DNA of 37,955 nucleotides from a virus: IMG/VR virus record IMGVR_UViG_3300027793_000022, positions 1-37,955 of that record; one strand, given 5' to 3'. Each line of letters starts with the position of its first letter. Within the stretch, counting starts at the first letter, position 1. Made by a program: the position numbers and the translations under genes. Positions 8,838-16,365 of this stretch are shown here, piece after piece. The notes below the pieces were generated by a model that worked only from the letters and a program-made list of their open reading frames with translations, searched no databases and was not told the origin of the DNA.

Positions 8838-9400
8838 TGAGTGACCCAATAACAGCAGCAATGGTAGGAGCAGGTGTTGGTGGTGGCACATCTTTACTTA
8901 GAGGTAAAAGTCTAGGCTCATCATTACAAAATGCAGCTTTAGGTGGTGTATTAGGTGGTGCAGGTGGCTATCTAGGTGGTGCTATGGGTGGTGCAGCAGG
9001 TGGAACTACAGGTGCAGCAGCACCAGGTAGTATTGGCACAGAACTTGTATTTAACCCAGCTACAGGTACATATTTAAACCCAGCATACTTTGCAGGTGCT
9101 ACATCTAGTATGCCATTATATACAGGCGCTGGAAGCACTTTATCTCAAATAGGAACAGGTTTAGGTTCTTTAGGAAGTAACATTAGTAATGTTATGCCAG
9201 GTGATGTTCTTATGAGCAACCCATTAGGATATGGTAAATTAGCATTAGATACCTATGGTGCTATGAATCCATCACAAGCTCCATTACAACCTTCTCCAAT
9301 GCAAAGCGCACAACAACTTATAGGTCAACAAGGTCCTGTGCCTACTCCACAGTTTAACAGTTTACTACAAACATCAAGACGACCAATTTTAATAGGATAA
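8837..9400 (+). CDS. Glycine-zipper-rich putative ejection protein
   Basis: This 187-residue protein opens MSDPITAAMVGAGVGGG and has repeated GG.LGG.GG segments (residues about 10-60), the pattern of glycine-zipper membrane-inserting helices. Its C-terminal half is Pro/Gln-rich. Small proteins of this type lie beside ejection proteins in many podoviruses and may help form the DNA channel across the host envelope. It starts in a TAATG overlap with the preceding gene. The role is inferred. Confidence 0.6.
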   Translation: MSDPITAAMVGAGVGGGTSLLRGKSLGSSLQNAALGGVLGGAGGYLGGAMGGAAGGTTGAAAPGSIGTELVFNPATGTYLNPAYFAGATSSMPLYTGAGSTLSQIGTGLGSLGSNISNVMPGDVLMSNPLGYGKLALDTYGAMNPSQAPLQPSPMQSAQQLIGQQGPVPTPQFNSLLQTSRRPILIG

Positions 9401-9403
9401 ATC

Positions 9404-10624
9404 ATGGCAATACAAGATTATTTAGGTGGACTTAATATCTTTGGAACACCAATTCCTACAGGTATTTTAGCTCCAGAACAAGAAGAAAAATTACGTAACC
9501 AAGCATTAGTATCAGGTATTATCGGTACTGCTGCTAACTACTTAGCTCAACCTAAAAACTTAGGTGCTGGTTCTGCTGTGCCATATTTAGCTAAAGCCTA
9601 TGTTGGTGGTATGGGTGCATCTCAAGGCACAGTTGATACTGCACTTAATAACTTATATAGACAACAATTGTTAGCAGGTAGAAACGACCCATTTGGCACT
9701 ATTGATATTTCTAAGTTTACTCCAGAGTCTATCTCTGAGTTTCAAAGAACTAAAGACTATGGTGTATTAAGACCTGTTAGCCAAACACGTGGTACTAATA
9801 TTGGTAATATTGACCCTACTAAATTTACACCTGAGTCATTAGCTGTATATCAACAATCAGGTAACTTGGGTGACTTAAAACAAATATCAGCAACTGAAAA
9901 AGGTGAAAGTCCATTTGGTAAAATTAACACATCTGACTACACACCTAAGTCATTAGCAGCATTTCAAAAGTCAGGTAACTTTGAAGACTTAGTTCCAAAA
10001 CCAGATGCTATAAAAGCTACACAAGATTATACAGAACCACAATTAGACCAATTAACAGGTAAATATGTATTCTTACCTAAGAGACCAGGATTACCTGTTA
10101 AAGACTTACAAGGTAACATTGTTACAGATATTAAGTTAGCAGAAAAAGCTGGTGAAAAATTATCAGAAGGTGAAAGAACAGCAGGTTTCTTATCTGAAAG
10201 ACTTAATAATTCTCTTAACCAATTGAAACAAGTAACAGGTGAAAAACCATCTGCTGCTAGTCCAAATATAAAAGCTGAAGCTATTAAATTCTTTACTCGT
10301 TCTGATTATCTTAAAAACTTAGCTAATCCAGAGTCAAGACAACAAGTAGAAGCTGCACAATATGATATTCTAGATTCAGCACTTACATTAGGTACTGGTG
10401 CTGCTTACACAAGAGAACAATTAGAGTCATATCGTCAATCTTATTTCCCACAACTAGGTGACAAACCTAAAACAGTTCAAGATAAAGCTAGACGATTAGA
10501 AGGTTTATTAGAAGCAGCATATAAGAAAGCTGGTCGTGCAGCACCTAAAGAAGCTCCAACACAGCCTTCAATGACTATGCCAGCCACACAAGGTTGGTCT
10601 ATTAAGAAAAAATCAGGGGGTTAA
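9404..10624 (+). CDS. Putative internal virion protein with TPESL repeats
   Basis: This 406-residue protein has three copies of a unit of about 45-60 residues centred on (K/D)(F/Y)TP(E/K)S(L/I)..(F/Y)Q.(S/T), at about residues 100-200 (for example KFTPESISEFQ and DYTPKSLAAFQKSGN). The C-terminal part is Lys-rich and helical. I know similar 'TPESL..F..SGN' units from podovirus ejection proteins. A ribosome site ATAGGATAAATC precedes the ATG. It probably travels in the head with the DNA. Confidence 0.6.
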   Translation: MAIQDYLGGLNIFGTPIPTGILAPEQEEKLRNQALVSGIIGTAANYLAQPKNLGAGSAVPYLAKAYVGGMGASQGTVDTALNNLYRQQLLAGRNDPFGTIDISKFTPESISEFQRTKDYGVLRPVSQTRGTNIGNIDPTKFTPESLAVYQQSGNLGDLKQISATEKGESPFGKINTSDYTPKSLAAFQKSGNFEDLVPKPDAIKATQDYTEPQLDQLTGKYVFLPKRPGLPVKDLQGNIVTDIKLAEKAGEKLSEGERTAGFLSERLNNSLNQLKQVTGEKPSAASPNIKAEAIKFFTRSDYLKNLANPESRQQVEAAQYDILDSALTLGTGAAYTREQLESYRQSYFPQLGDKPKTVQDKARRLEGLLEAAYKKAGRAAPKEAPTQPSMTMPATQGWSIKKKSGG

Positions 10625-10626
10625 TA

Positions 10627-11739
10627 ATGGCAGTATTTGAAATTACTTCACCTAGTGGAGAAGTGTTTGAGATAACAGCACCAGAAGGTGCTAGTGAACA
10701 AGATGTATTATCTTATGCACAATCTCAGTTTTCTAGTCAGCCTACACCAGTTGCTCAACCTGCTCAACCTACTGCACCGCAGTCTACATTTGAAAAAATT
10801 AGAACAGGTAATTTTCCAGCAGCAGAAAGATTTAGAGCTGGTTATGCACAGATGCCACAATTCTTACAAGACCCTTATTTAGGGTTAAGCACAGGAACTG
10901 TAGGTAAAATTGGTGCTGAAATGTTCCCTAATATTGCTAGAACAGTAAGCCAAACAATACCTGAAAAACTCATGCAAAGTGCTTTAAAACCTACTCTAAA
11001 ACAATTAGAAACAGGTCAAGCAGCTACAGCAGTTAAAACAATGTTAGAAGAAGGTATTAATCCTACTCAAGCTGGTGTGCAAAAAATACAATCTAAAATT
11101 AAAGACATCAATGCTCAAGTTGCTAATAAAATTGAATCATCTACAGGCACAGTTAAAAAGACTGATGTGCTTAAATACTTAGATGAATTAGAAGCTAAAA
11201 AACTTAAACAAGTAAATCCTGCTGACGATATTGTAGCTATAGATAGAGTTAAGCAAGAGTTTATGAACTTTAATAAACCTACTATTAAAACACCAGGACA
11301 AGCTATTCCTGTCCAATTAGCACAAGAATTAAAACAAGGAACTTATGGTTCTCTTGCTAAAAAATATGGTCAACTTGGTTCTACAGAAGTAGAAGCTCAA
11401 AAAGCATTAGCACGTGGTTTAAAAGAAAAAGTAGGTGAGGCAGTTCCTGAAGTATTAGGTTTAAACAAAAAAGAGTCACAACTTATTAATACATTAGATG
11501 TCGTAGAACGTAGAGCATTAATGGAACTAAATAAGAACCCAGGTGGTTTAACTTGGTTATCTGAAAACCCAATGGCAGCAGCAGGCTTTATGGCAGATAA
11601 AAGTGCATTGTTTAAATCATTACTTGCTAGAGGTCTTTATAACATTAATAAAGGCACAAGCAAAATACAAGGACTTCTTAATAAACCACAAGCAGCTAGA
11701 GCAGGTGGTCTCTTAACACAACCTACAGAGGAACAGTAA
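10627..11739 (+). CDS. Putative internal virion protein (FEITAPEG N-terminus)
   Basis: This 370-residue protein starts with two short beta units, VFEITSPSGEVFEITAPEG, then SEQDVLSYAQSQ. The same N-terminus occurs on many phage internal virion proteins and lytic transglycosylases. A Pro/Gln linker (about 37-56) leads into a long Lys-rich helical region. No transglycosylase catalytic Glu context is obvious, so enzymatic activity is not claimed. It ends in a TAATG overlap with the first lysis-region gene. Confidence 0.6.
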   Translation: MAVFEITSPSGEVFEITAPEGASEQDVLSYAQSQFSSQPTPVAQPAQPTAPQSTFEKIRTGNFPAAERFRAGYAQMPQFLQDPYLGLSTGTVGKIGAEMFPNIARTVSQTIPEKLMQSALKPTLKQLETGQAATAVKTMLEEGINPTQAGVQKIQSKIKDINAQVANKIESSTGTVKKTDVLKYLDELEAKKLKQVNPADDIVAIDRVKQEFMNFNKPTIKTPGQAIPVQLAQELKQGTYGSLAKKYGQLGSTEVEAQKALARGLKEKVGEAVPEVLGLNKKESQLINTLDVVERRALMELNKNPGGLTWLSENPMAAAGFMADKSALFKSLLARGLYNINKGTSKIQGLLNKPQAARAGGLLTQPTEEQ

Positions 11740-11897
11740 TGGAAAAGAACGATACAAGCTCACGTTTAACTACACACGAAGAATTATGTGCGTTACGTTA
11801 TGAGCAAATAAACGCAAGACTTAAACGCTTAGAACAAATCCTTTTAGGCACAGCAGGTTTTGTTATTGTCTTTTTGTTGACACAGCTATCAAAATGA
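11739..11897 (+). CDS. Small single-TM protein, XhlA/holin-like
   Basis: This 52-residue product starts MEKNDTSSRLTTHEELCALR, has an amphipathic helix (YEQINARLKRLEQIL), then one C-terminal membrane segment (LLGTAGFVIVFLLTQL). That layout matches XhlA-like lysis accessory proteins. It is coupled upstream by TAATG and downstream by ATGA, in the lysis region. It could be a holin accessory or an antiholin. Confidence 0.65.
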   Translation: MEKNDTSSRLTTHEELCALRYEQINARLKRLEQILLGTAGFVIVFLLTQLSK

Positions 11898-12223
11898 AAT
11901 CATTTCTCATGGCAGTTACTTTAGTATTGCTATGGTTGTTTTTATATGACTATGCAGATGGTAAAGAGCTACCAAAAGAAATGTCTATGAAAACAGATGT
12001 AGGTGAAGTCGTGCTTACTACTGAAGAATGTATCTTTATAAAGATGGGTTTAAGAAACTATCCTTATGCTGCATACGCTACTGAAAAAGGTAAAGCTAAC
12101 CATGAAGGATGTTGGCGTAAAGATGATGTGAATGGTATGTCATCTGTCTTAATTTACTTTCCTGAAATAGACTCTACAGCAGTATATAACCCACAACTAT
12201 TCTCACCACGTTCAACACTATGA
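11894..12223 (+). CDS. Secreted or membrane-anchored phage protein, function unknown
   Basis: This 109-residue protein has an N-terminal hydrophobic stretch (residues 4-18, FLMAVTLVLLWLFLY). A soluble domain follows with GEVVLTTEECIF, YAAYATEKGKANHEGCW and a C-terminal FSPRS. The two Cys residues could form a disulfide in the periplasm. I know similar 'LT.E.C ... HEGCW' proteins from podovirus lysis regions, without an assigned role. It shares overlapping ends with both neighbours. Confidence 0.65.
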   Translation: MKSFLMAVTLVLLWLFLYDYADGKELPKEMSMKTDVGEVVLTTEECIFIKMGLRNYPYAAYATEKGKANHEGCWRKDDVNGMSSVLIYFPEIDSTAVYNPQLFSPRSTL

Positions 12224-12579
12224 CATTTATTACTGAAAACAATATAGCGAACTTGTATGACACACTTATACAATTCCCTGTGTTTGATGAATATAAACTC
12301 CCACCAGCATCTAAAGTAGACTTCGTAGTAGTGCATGACGATACTATCTGTGGTCAATATGAACCACCAGAACAAGGTGAACCTCATGTTATTACTATAT
12401 CTACTGCAAAGTGTGGACATTTAGACACAGTTATCAAGACTATCTGTCACGAAATTATCCACATGATATGCTATCTTGAAGCACCTAAAACAGAGAAATA
12501 CACAAGTCACAAAGGTTTATTCTTAAAACTACAAAAGAGAGTAGCTAACACACTTGGCTACGACCCTAAAGAACTATAA
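12220..12579 (+). CDS. SprT-like zinc metalloprotease-type protein
   Basis: This 119-residue protein has a clear HEIIH zinc motif (about residues 77-81) and a third candidate ligand His at about 96 (SHKGLF). This is the arrangement of SprT-like or minimal gluzincin-type folds. The Glu in the motif would be the catalytic base. It lies between the secreted protein and the holin with ATGA coupling. The substrate is unknown; it could trim a virion or host protein, or act in lysis. Confidence 0.7.
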   Translation: MTFITENNIANLYDTLIQFPVFDEYKLPPASKVDFVVVHDDTICGQYEPPEQGEPHVITISTAKCGHLDTVIKTICHEIIHMICYLEAPKTEKYTSHKGLFLKLQKRVANTLGYDPKEL

Positions 12580-12589
12580 GGAGAATATC

Positions 12590-12955
12590 ATAGACCCTAT
12601 TACCATACTAGCAGCATTAGGACCTTTAGCAGTAGACTTAGGTAAATCACTTATTAATCGTTTTGTAGCACCTGACCAATTCAAACCAGCTACTATAGAA
12701 CAATATGCTCAGATGAAACAAATTGACTTAGAGTTCTTTAAAGTAATGAATGAAGCTGGTGGTGGTAATCCATCATATCCATGGGTAGAAGCTATTGTAA
12801 GACTCATGCGACCATTTATCGGTTTATTAGTATTAGCAACATGGGCTACAATGCACCTACAAGGTATCGCAACACCTGAAGTAGATAACTTTGCTAGTGC
12901 TGTAGGTTTCTATCTCTTTGGGGAACGTAGTTTATTCTACATTAAAAAGAAATGA
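12590..12955 (+). CDS. Holin of the 3-TM type, apparent ATA start
   Basis: This 121-residue protein (counted from 12590) matches the three-TM holin family also found in gene-transfer agents. Visible features are DPITILAALGPLAVDLGKSL (first TM region), NPSYPWVEAIVRLMRPF, LLVLATWATMHL and a C-terminal SAVGFYLFGERSLFYIKK. Family members as I know them begin M-D-P-I-T. Here that position is ATA at 12590-12592, 6 bases after a perfect AAGGAG. No ATG, GTG or TTG lies in frame near the ribosome site. A TTG at 12554 would add 12 residues but has no good ribosome site and lies inside the previous gene. Confidence 0.75.
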   Translation: MDPITILAALGPLAVDLGKSLINRFVAPDQFKPATIEQYAQMKQIDLEFFKVMNEAGGGNPSYPWVEAIVRLMRPFIGLLVLATWATMHLQGIATPEVDNFASAVGFYLFGERSLFYIKKK

Positions 12956-13110
12956 TAGTCTTAAACATACTTAACTTTATCGGTTTAGCTATACTTAAAT
13001 TATTAGTCGTATGCCTATTATTCGTAGCTATGGGTTTCTCTATTCTATTTATGTATGCTATGCAATATCTCACACAGGCTCTAACGTATATAGACAAACA
13101 TGTTAATTGA
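12952..13110 (+). CDS. Small hydrophobic membrane protein in lysis cassette
   Basis: This 52-residue product is largely hydrophobic (residues 4-37, with LNFIGLAILKLLVVCLLFVA and FSILFMYAM) and likely spans the membrane once or twice. It starts in an ATGA overlap with the holin stop and ends 11 bases inside the endolysin-candidate gene. It could be a second holin, an antiholin or a spanin-type component. Confidence 0.6.
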   Translation: MIVLNILNFIGLAILKLLVVCLLFVAMGFSILFMYAMQYLTQALTYIDKHVN

Positions 13111-13489
13111 AGTAAAAAGGTTTGAGTTTAAAGATACATATACTGTAGGCAAAATGTATATAGATAATATATACGAATGTTACACGTTAGAAGATGTGGT
13201 TAGAAAAGGAGCTAAAGTAAATGGACAAACAGCTATTCCTACTGGCACTTATAACCTCATTATTAATCATAGCAATCGTTTCAATAGGGATTTACCTTTA
13301 CTAGAAAACGTGCCTAATTTTACCGGTGTTCGTATTCATGCAGGTAACACATCAGCTCATACAGAAGGATGTATATTAGTAGGCACAACATGGTCAGGTA
13401 AAGACTTTATTGGTAATTCAAGAGTAGCGTTTAACAAACTATTTGAGAAGCTCAAGAAAGCTAAAAAAGTCACAATTAAGATATGCTAG
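13100..13489 (+). CDS. DUF5675-type putative endolysin
   Basis: This 129-residue protein has the signature of the DUF5675 family: YECYTLEDVVR, IPTGTYNLIINHSNRF, then GVRIHAGNTSAHTEGCILVG. The conserved His and the Cys in HAGN...EGCILVG resemble an L,D-transpeptidase-like active site. Phage members of this family lie with holins and are regarded as lysis enzymes. Position directly after the holin supports a peptidoglycan role. There is no signal peptide, so it would depend on the holin. Confidence 0.7.
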   Translation: MLIEVKRFEFKDTYTVGKMYIDNIYECYTLEDVVRKGAKVNGQTAIPTGTYNLIINHSNRFNRDLPLLENVPNFTGVRIHAGNTSAHTEGCILVGTTWSGKDFIGNSRVAFNKLFEKLKKAKKVTIKIC

Positions 13490-13590
13490 ATTATTTTATC
13501 TGCGACATATTGTGCGCTATTACTCACTTTAAATACGTGTTTCTAATGCTAATTTTATATATAGTATATAATAAAGTATCTCAACACTAG
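13483..13590 (+). CDS. Possible 35-residue membrane protein
   Basis: This short frame starts 7 bases inside the end of the endolysin-candidate gene and fills the gap up to the metallophosphoesterase ribosome site. Its product has a hydrophobic stretch (YVFLMLILYIVY). The tight overlap and full use of the gap support it, but there is no strong ribosome site and no family match. Confidence 0.4.
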   Translation: MLDYFICDILCAITHFKYVFLMLILYIVYNKVSQH

Positions 13591-13599
13591 GAGAGTTAC

Positions 13600-14304
13600 T
13601 TGAAATATAAATCAGTATTAGTTATTAGTGACTTACACATTCCGTATCATCATCCTGACGCATTTGCGTTTCTAAAGGCTTTAAAAGCTAAATACAAGTT
13701 TGACCACGTAGTCAACATAGGTGATGAGCTAGACCAACACGCTATATCTATGCACGAACATAACCCAGACTTATACTCTCCTGGGCATGAGTTAGAAGTA
13801 GCTAAACAACATGTAAAAGAACTAGAAAAAATATTCCCAAAGATGACTCTAGTTCACTCTAATCACAGTTCTTTAGTTTATCGTAGAGCATTAAAATATG
13901 GCTTGCCAAAGGCTTATTTAAAGCATTATAACGAGTTTTTAAACGTTGGTAAGGGTTGGGTATGGGTAGATGACCACACCATTACATTAAGTGATGGCAG
14001 CCGTTGTTTCTTTACACATGGCTTATCTGCTGACGTTCTTAAAGTAGCACAACAATATGGTATGAATACGGTGCAAGGTCACTATCATACTAAATTCAGT
14101 ATTGGTTATTACAGTAACCCTGATGCTCTTATTTGGGGTATGCAGGTGGGATGTTTAATCCACCAAAAGTCTATGGCATTTGATTATGCTAAAAACTTCA
14201 AGAGTCGTTTCATTGTAGGATGTGGAATTATTATTAACGGTCAACCAAAACTAATGCCTATGGTATTAAAACAGAATGGGCGTTGGAATGGTAATGTTTG
14301 TTAG
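13600..14304 (+). CDS. Calcineurin-like metallophosphoesterase
   Basis: This 234-residue protein has the metallophosphoesterase motifs in order: DLH (residues 11-13), GDELD (41-45), SNHSS (about 87-91), a later FTHG, and GHYH (about 160-163). These bind two metals and would hydrolyse a phosphoester. Phage members include nucleotidases and nucleases; the substrate cannot be told here. The start is TTG at 13600, with AGGAGAG 6-7 bases upstream. It lies at the far end of the late unit. Confidence 0.85.
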   Translation: MKYKSVLVISDLHIPYHHPDAFAFLKALKAKYKFDHVVNIGDELDQHAISMHEHNPDLYSPGHELEVAKQHVKELEKIFPKMTLVHSNHSSLVYRRALKYGLPKAYLKHYNEFLNVGKGWVWVDDHTITLSDGSRCFFTHGLSADVLKVAQQYGMNTVQGHYHTKFSIGYYSNPDALIWGMQVGCLIHQKSMAFDYAKNFKSRFIVGCGIIINGQPKLMPMVLKQNGRWNGNVC

Positions 14305-14311
14305 GACAATT

Positions 14312-14488
14312 ATGCAACGGTCAGAAGTAGAAATTATCTGCAATCACATGATAGGTAGAGTCATTGTGTCGTGTGAAGCATTACATGGCGATAGCACTAT
14401 AGCTCTTACATTAGATGACGATAGCATCATTGAAATTAGTGGTGAAGAACTATCTGTCTATGGCGAACTAACGCCTAGAGATGATTAG
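14312..14488 (+). CDS. Small phage protein, unknown
   Basis: This 58-residue acidic protein has a beta-type pattern (GRVIVSCEALHGDSTIALTL, then DDSIIEISGEELSVYG). The ATG at 14312 is preferred over 14276, 14288 and 14294 because TTAGGACAA lies at the right distance. It is the last rightward gene and overlaps the end of the leftward block by 4 bases. No family recognised. Confidence 0.55.
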   Translation: MQRSEVEIICNHMIGRVIVSCEALHGDSTIALTLDDDSIIEISGEELSVYGELTPRDD

Positions 14489-14640
14489 ACGCAGACCACA
14501 ATACCATTACTACCTACTTGACACACAGTCACAGAACCATCTGGTGCTAGTATAGTCGTAGTTTGAGCTAAAGCCTTCTCAGTTCCCCATATTGCTAATG
14601 CTGCTATGACTACAATAAATATCCAATATATCTTATTCAT
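14485..14640 (-). CDS. Small exported phage protein
   Basis: This 51-residue product has a signal-type N-terminus (MNKIYWIFIVVIAALAIWG, then KALAQ, a plausible signal-peptidase site). The short mature part ends TILAPDGSVTVCQVGSNGIVVCV, with two Cys. I know similar 'PDG..T.C...G..V.C' phage proteins of unknown role. A strong AAAGGAGTGAAG precedes the start at 14640; a longer frame to 14682 was not used. It is the last gene of the leftward unit. Confidence 0.6.
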   Translation of the reverse strand: MNKIYWIFIVVIAALAIWGTEKALAQTTTILAPDGSVTVCQVGSNGIVVCV

Positions 14641-14983
14641 CTTCACTCCTTTGTAATTGAACTGCTGTTTCTTTAGGAACACCCTCTACAATATACATAT
14701 CAATAGCGTTATCTGCATCAATTTTGTCTTGACGCACTCTATCAATAACTAACTGACAATATCCTTGAATATCTATCCATGAATCAAGATAGTCAGGGTT
14801 ACCATTAACAATTCTACCCATTTTTGTAGCAATCATTTCTAATGCTTCTTTTTGGTCAGCTTTTAGTGACCGGTAAGATGAGCCATTATGAAGAAGTGTT
14901 TTAAAATCTTGTGATATTTTAGACCTATTTAAAAAGTCACCATATTGCTCTTGCCTTTCATTTAATATATCATCTATCTGCAT
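14633..14983 (-). CDS. DUF6378-type phage protein
   Basis: This 116-residue protein contains YGDFLNRSKISQ, then KADQKEALEMIATKMGRIVNG and NPDYLDSWIDIQGYCQLV. This is the conserved core of the DUF6378 family, widespread in phages and of unknown function. The all-helical pattern with conserved Glu and Asp residues resembles MazG/dUTPase-like all-alpha NTP hydrolases, so a nucleotide-related role is possible but unproven. AAGGGGATGAC precedes its start. Confidence 0.75.
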   Translation of the reverse strand: MQIDDILNERQEQYGDFLNRSKISQDFKTLLHNGSSYRSLKADQKEALEMIATKMGRIVNGNPDYLDSWIDIQGYCQLVIDRVRQDKIDADNAIDMYIVEGVPKETAVQLQRSEDE

Positions 14984-14984
14984 G

Positions 14985-15101
14985 TCATCCCCTTATAAAA
15001 AATAAATCAATCACTTCATACGTACCATAAATAAAGCCAAATATACTACCAATGACTAAAGCCCAAATACACCAATCAATGACTTTTAATACCCAATCCA
15101 T
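14985..15101 (-). CDS. Small single-TM protein (38 residues)
   Basis: The product begins MDWVLKVIDWCIWALVIGSI and is one amphipathic-to-hydrophobic segment, then YGTYEVIDLFFIRG. It starts 16 bases inside the upstream gene, with GGGAG 8 bases before the ATG, and stops 1 base before the DUF6378 gene starts. Tight packing supports it as real. The role is unknown. Confidence 0.55.
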   Translation of the reverse strand: MDWVLKVIDWCIWALVIGSIFGFIYGTYEVIDLFFIRG

Positions 15102-15340
15102 TTCCCATACTCCCTTCCTACTGATACAGAAACATAGTTTCTATTCTTAAAACGTCTATCTAATATATCCATACGAGTTAGTTTAGGCAAACTAAAATAT
15201 CCTTGACTTTCTAAATACTTTAGTCTTGTTCTATTAGTTACGCATTGTTGCACAATATCTTTAATACTGCAACTAGGATGTTCTTGCATATATTTAACGA
15301 TAAACTTTGCTTGTCGTTGGTCATCTAATTTAGTGTACAT
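15086..15340 (-). CDS. Putative winged-helix DNA-binding protein
   Basis: This 84-residue protein has a helix-turn-helix-like pattern: QAKFIVKYMQEHPSCSIKDI, VQQCVTNRTRLKYLESQGYF, then beta-type KNRNYVSVSVGREYGKWIGY. Similar small proteins are common in early phage regions and may act as transcription or anti-host factors. The family is not firmly recognised. Confidence 0.55.
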   Translation of the reverse strand: MYTKLDDQRQAKFIVKYMQEHPSCSIKDIVQQCVTNRTRLKYLESQGYFSLPKLTRMDILDRRFKNRNYVSVSVGREYGKWIGY

Positions 15341-15479
15341 CTTTTATTCCATGAGTCTGTTCTAGTAATCTTGCAAATCTAAATATTCTGTCTATTGTAA
15401 CCAATTGGTCGCCTTTACCAAATGCTTCTTTATATATCTTAATAATTTCTTCTTGTGTAAGTGGTTTAGAGTCCACCAT
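15330..15479 (-). CDS. Small phage protein (49 residues)
   Basis: The product begins MVDSKPLTQEEIIKIYKEAF and continues with VTIDRIFRFARLLEQTHGI. This helix pair resembles short 'PLT.EEI......FARA.E' proteins of many phages, with no known role. It has GGAGGCAC before the ATG. Both ends overlap neighbours (11 and 14 bases), consistent with coupled translation. Confidence 0.6.
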   Translation of the reverse strand: MVDSKPLTQEEIIKIYKEAFGKGDQLVTIDRIFRFARLLEQTHGIKDVH

Positions 15480-15702
15480 GTGCCTCCGTTAATCTTTTAC
15501 TATCGTATTTTTTTGTATTAGTTACTTTGATAATGTTTTTTGTATCTGCAATAAGTGGTGTAATAACCCAGTTATGCAATTTATTCTTAATGTCTTTTTC
15601 AATCTCTAAAGATGTTGGTTTGGATGACATAAAAGCAGACCATACGAGTTTACCTGTATTATCAAATTCTTCTACAAGATAGCCTAATATTTTATCTTTC
15701 AT
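15466..15702 (-). CDS. Small phage protein, unknown
   Basis: This 78-residue protein has KDKILGYLVEEFDNTGKLVW at its N-terminus and Lys-rich mixed alpha/beta sequence after it. Its start overlaps the stop of the preceding gene by 4 bases (ATGA). No strong ribosome site is seen, so translation is likely coupled. No family recognised. Confidence 0.55.
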   Translation of the reverse strand: MKDKILGYLVEEFDNTGKLVWSAFMSSKPTSLEIEKDIKNKLHNWVITPLIADTKNIIKVTNTKKYDSKRLTEAHGGL

Positions 15703-15902
15703 TTATATAACGCTTTTCTAGCATTTTTAATACATGGAACATCATGCCATTGTGGGTCATTATTTGTAAATACTTCTATTAACCATTCTAAAGCATAAGC
15801 TAACTCTTCATTTTCTTTTACAATTTTTTTTCTAATATGAGCTTCATCCATGACATCTTTATGCACTTTAGCTAACCATAGTTTAGTATTATGTTCTTGC
15901 AT
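15699..15902 (-). CDS. Small helical phage protein, unknown
   Basis: This 67-residue, mostly helical protein (KIVKENEELAYALEWLIEVF) ends PCIKNARKALYK. It starts at the stop of the cell-wall-hydrolase gene (one-base overlap) and ends in an ATGA overlap with the next gene. The role is unknown. Confidence 0.55.
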   Translation of the reverse strand: MQEHNTKLWLAKVHKDVMDEAHIRKKIVKENEELAYALEWLIEVFTNNDPQWHDVPCIKNARKALYK

Positions 15903-16279
15903 TAGTAAAACACCATCCTTCCTATGTGAGTAATTTTTTTATGACCAAACCACGAATGTTTTGGCATAATTGAGTCATCATGAAAGTATAGCGCATTTGC
16001 CACTGGATTCGCATATTTTCCACGCATAACATCAAGAACAAATAATTCAGTTTTAAGAAACGTAACTTTGTCAACAGGTGCATGTTTTTCATCCTGTACA
16101 GCAAACTGACCAGAAGCATAAATAACATCGCATACAGACTTACCCCAGCGACCAGATTTAACACGATTATGAATAGTGTAATAAACACCCAATTTCTCCT
16201 CTAATGTTCTATTATTAACTTCATGGTAAAGTGCCGTAGCATAGCACGAAACTTCTAGTTCTAAGTTATGTATATCCAT
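15902..16279 (-). CDS. SleB-like cell-wall hydrolase (Hydrolase_2 type)
   Basis: This 125-residue protein carries the SleB/Hydrolase_2 core: ALYHEVNNR (residues 16-24, with the conserved Glu20), GVYYTIHNRVKSGRWG (31-46), CDVIYASGQF (50-59) and later ANALYFHDDS. SleB-type enzymes cleave peptidoglycan glycan strands. No signal peptide is visible. Its placement in the leftward block, away from the holin, is unusual. GAAAGG precedes its ATG. Its start region diverges from the pqqA-like gene. It could act in lysis, or in local wall opening during infection. Confidence 0.8.
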   Translation of the reverse strand: MDIHNLELEVSCYATALYHEVNNRTLEEKLGVYYTIHNRVKSGRWGKSVCDVIYASGQFAVQDEKHAPVDKVTFLKTELFVLDVMRGKYANPVANALYFHDDSIMPKHSWFGHKKITHIGRMVFY

Positions 16280-16300
16280 TACAGACCTTTCATGGTTTTC

Positions 16301-16332
16301 TTGTGTCTAGTAATCCCATACAGGCGTATAAT
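16301..16332 (+). promoter_or_regulatory. Candidate promoter of the pqqA-like gene
   Basis: A perfect TATAAT lies at 16327-16332, 34 bases before the pqqA-like ATG. The -35 region is poor: TTGTGT at 16301-16306 with a 20-base spacer is the best match. A second TATAAA lies at 16338-16343. A weak -35 could mean activator dependence. Confidence 0.4.
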
Positions 16333-16365
16333 TCTACTATAAATCTAAAAGAAAGGAGAAACGCC

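Noticed and set aside
13567-13572. TATAAT before the metallophosphoesterase gene
   Set aside because: No matching -35 exists at 16-18 bases and the region is AT-rich, so chance is likely.
14440-14500. A terminator at the convergence of late and early units
   Set aside because: Only a 4-bp hairpin (GGCG/CGCC) without a T-tract is present; the opposing genes overlap by 4 bases.
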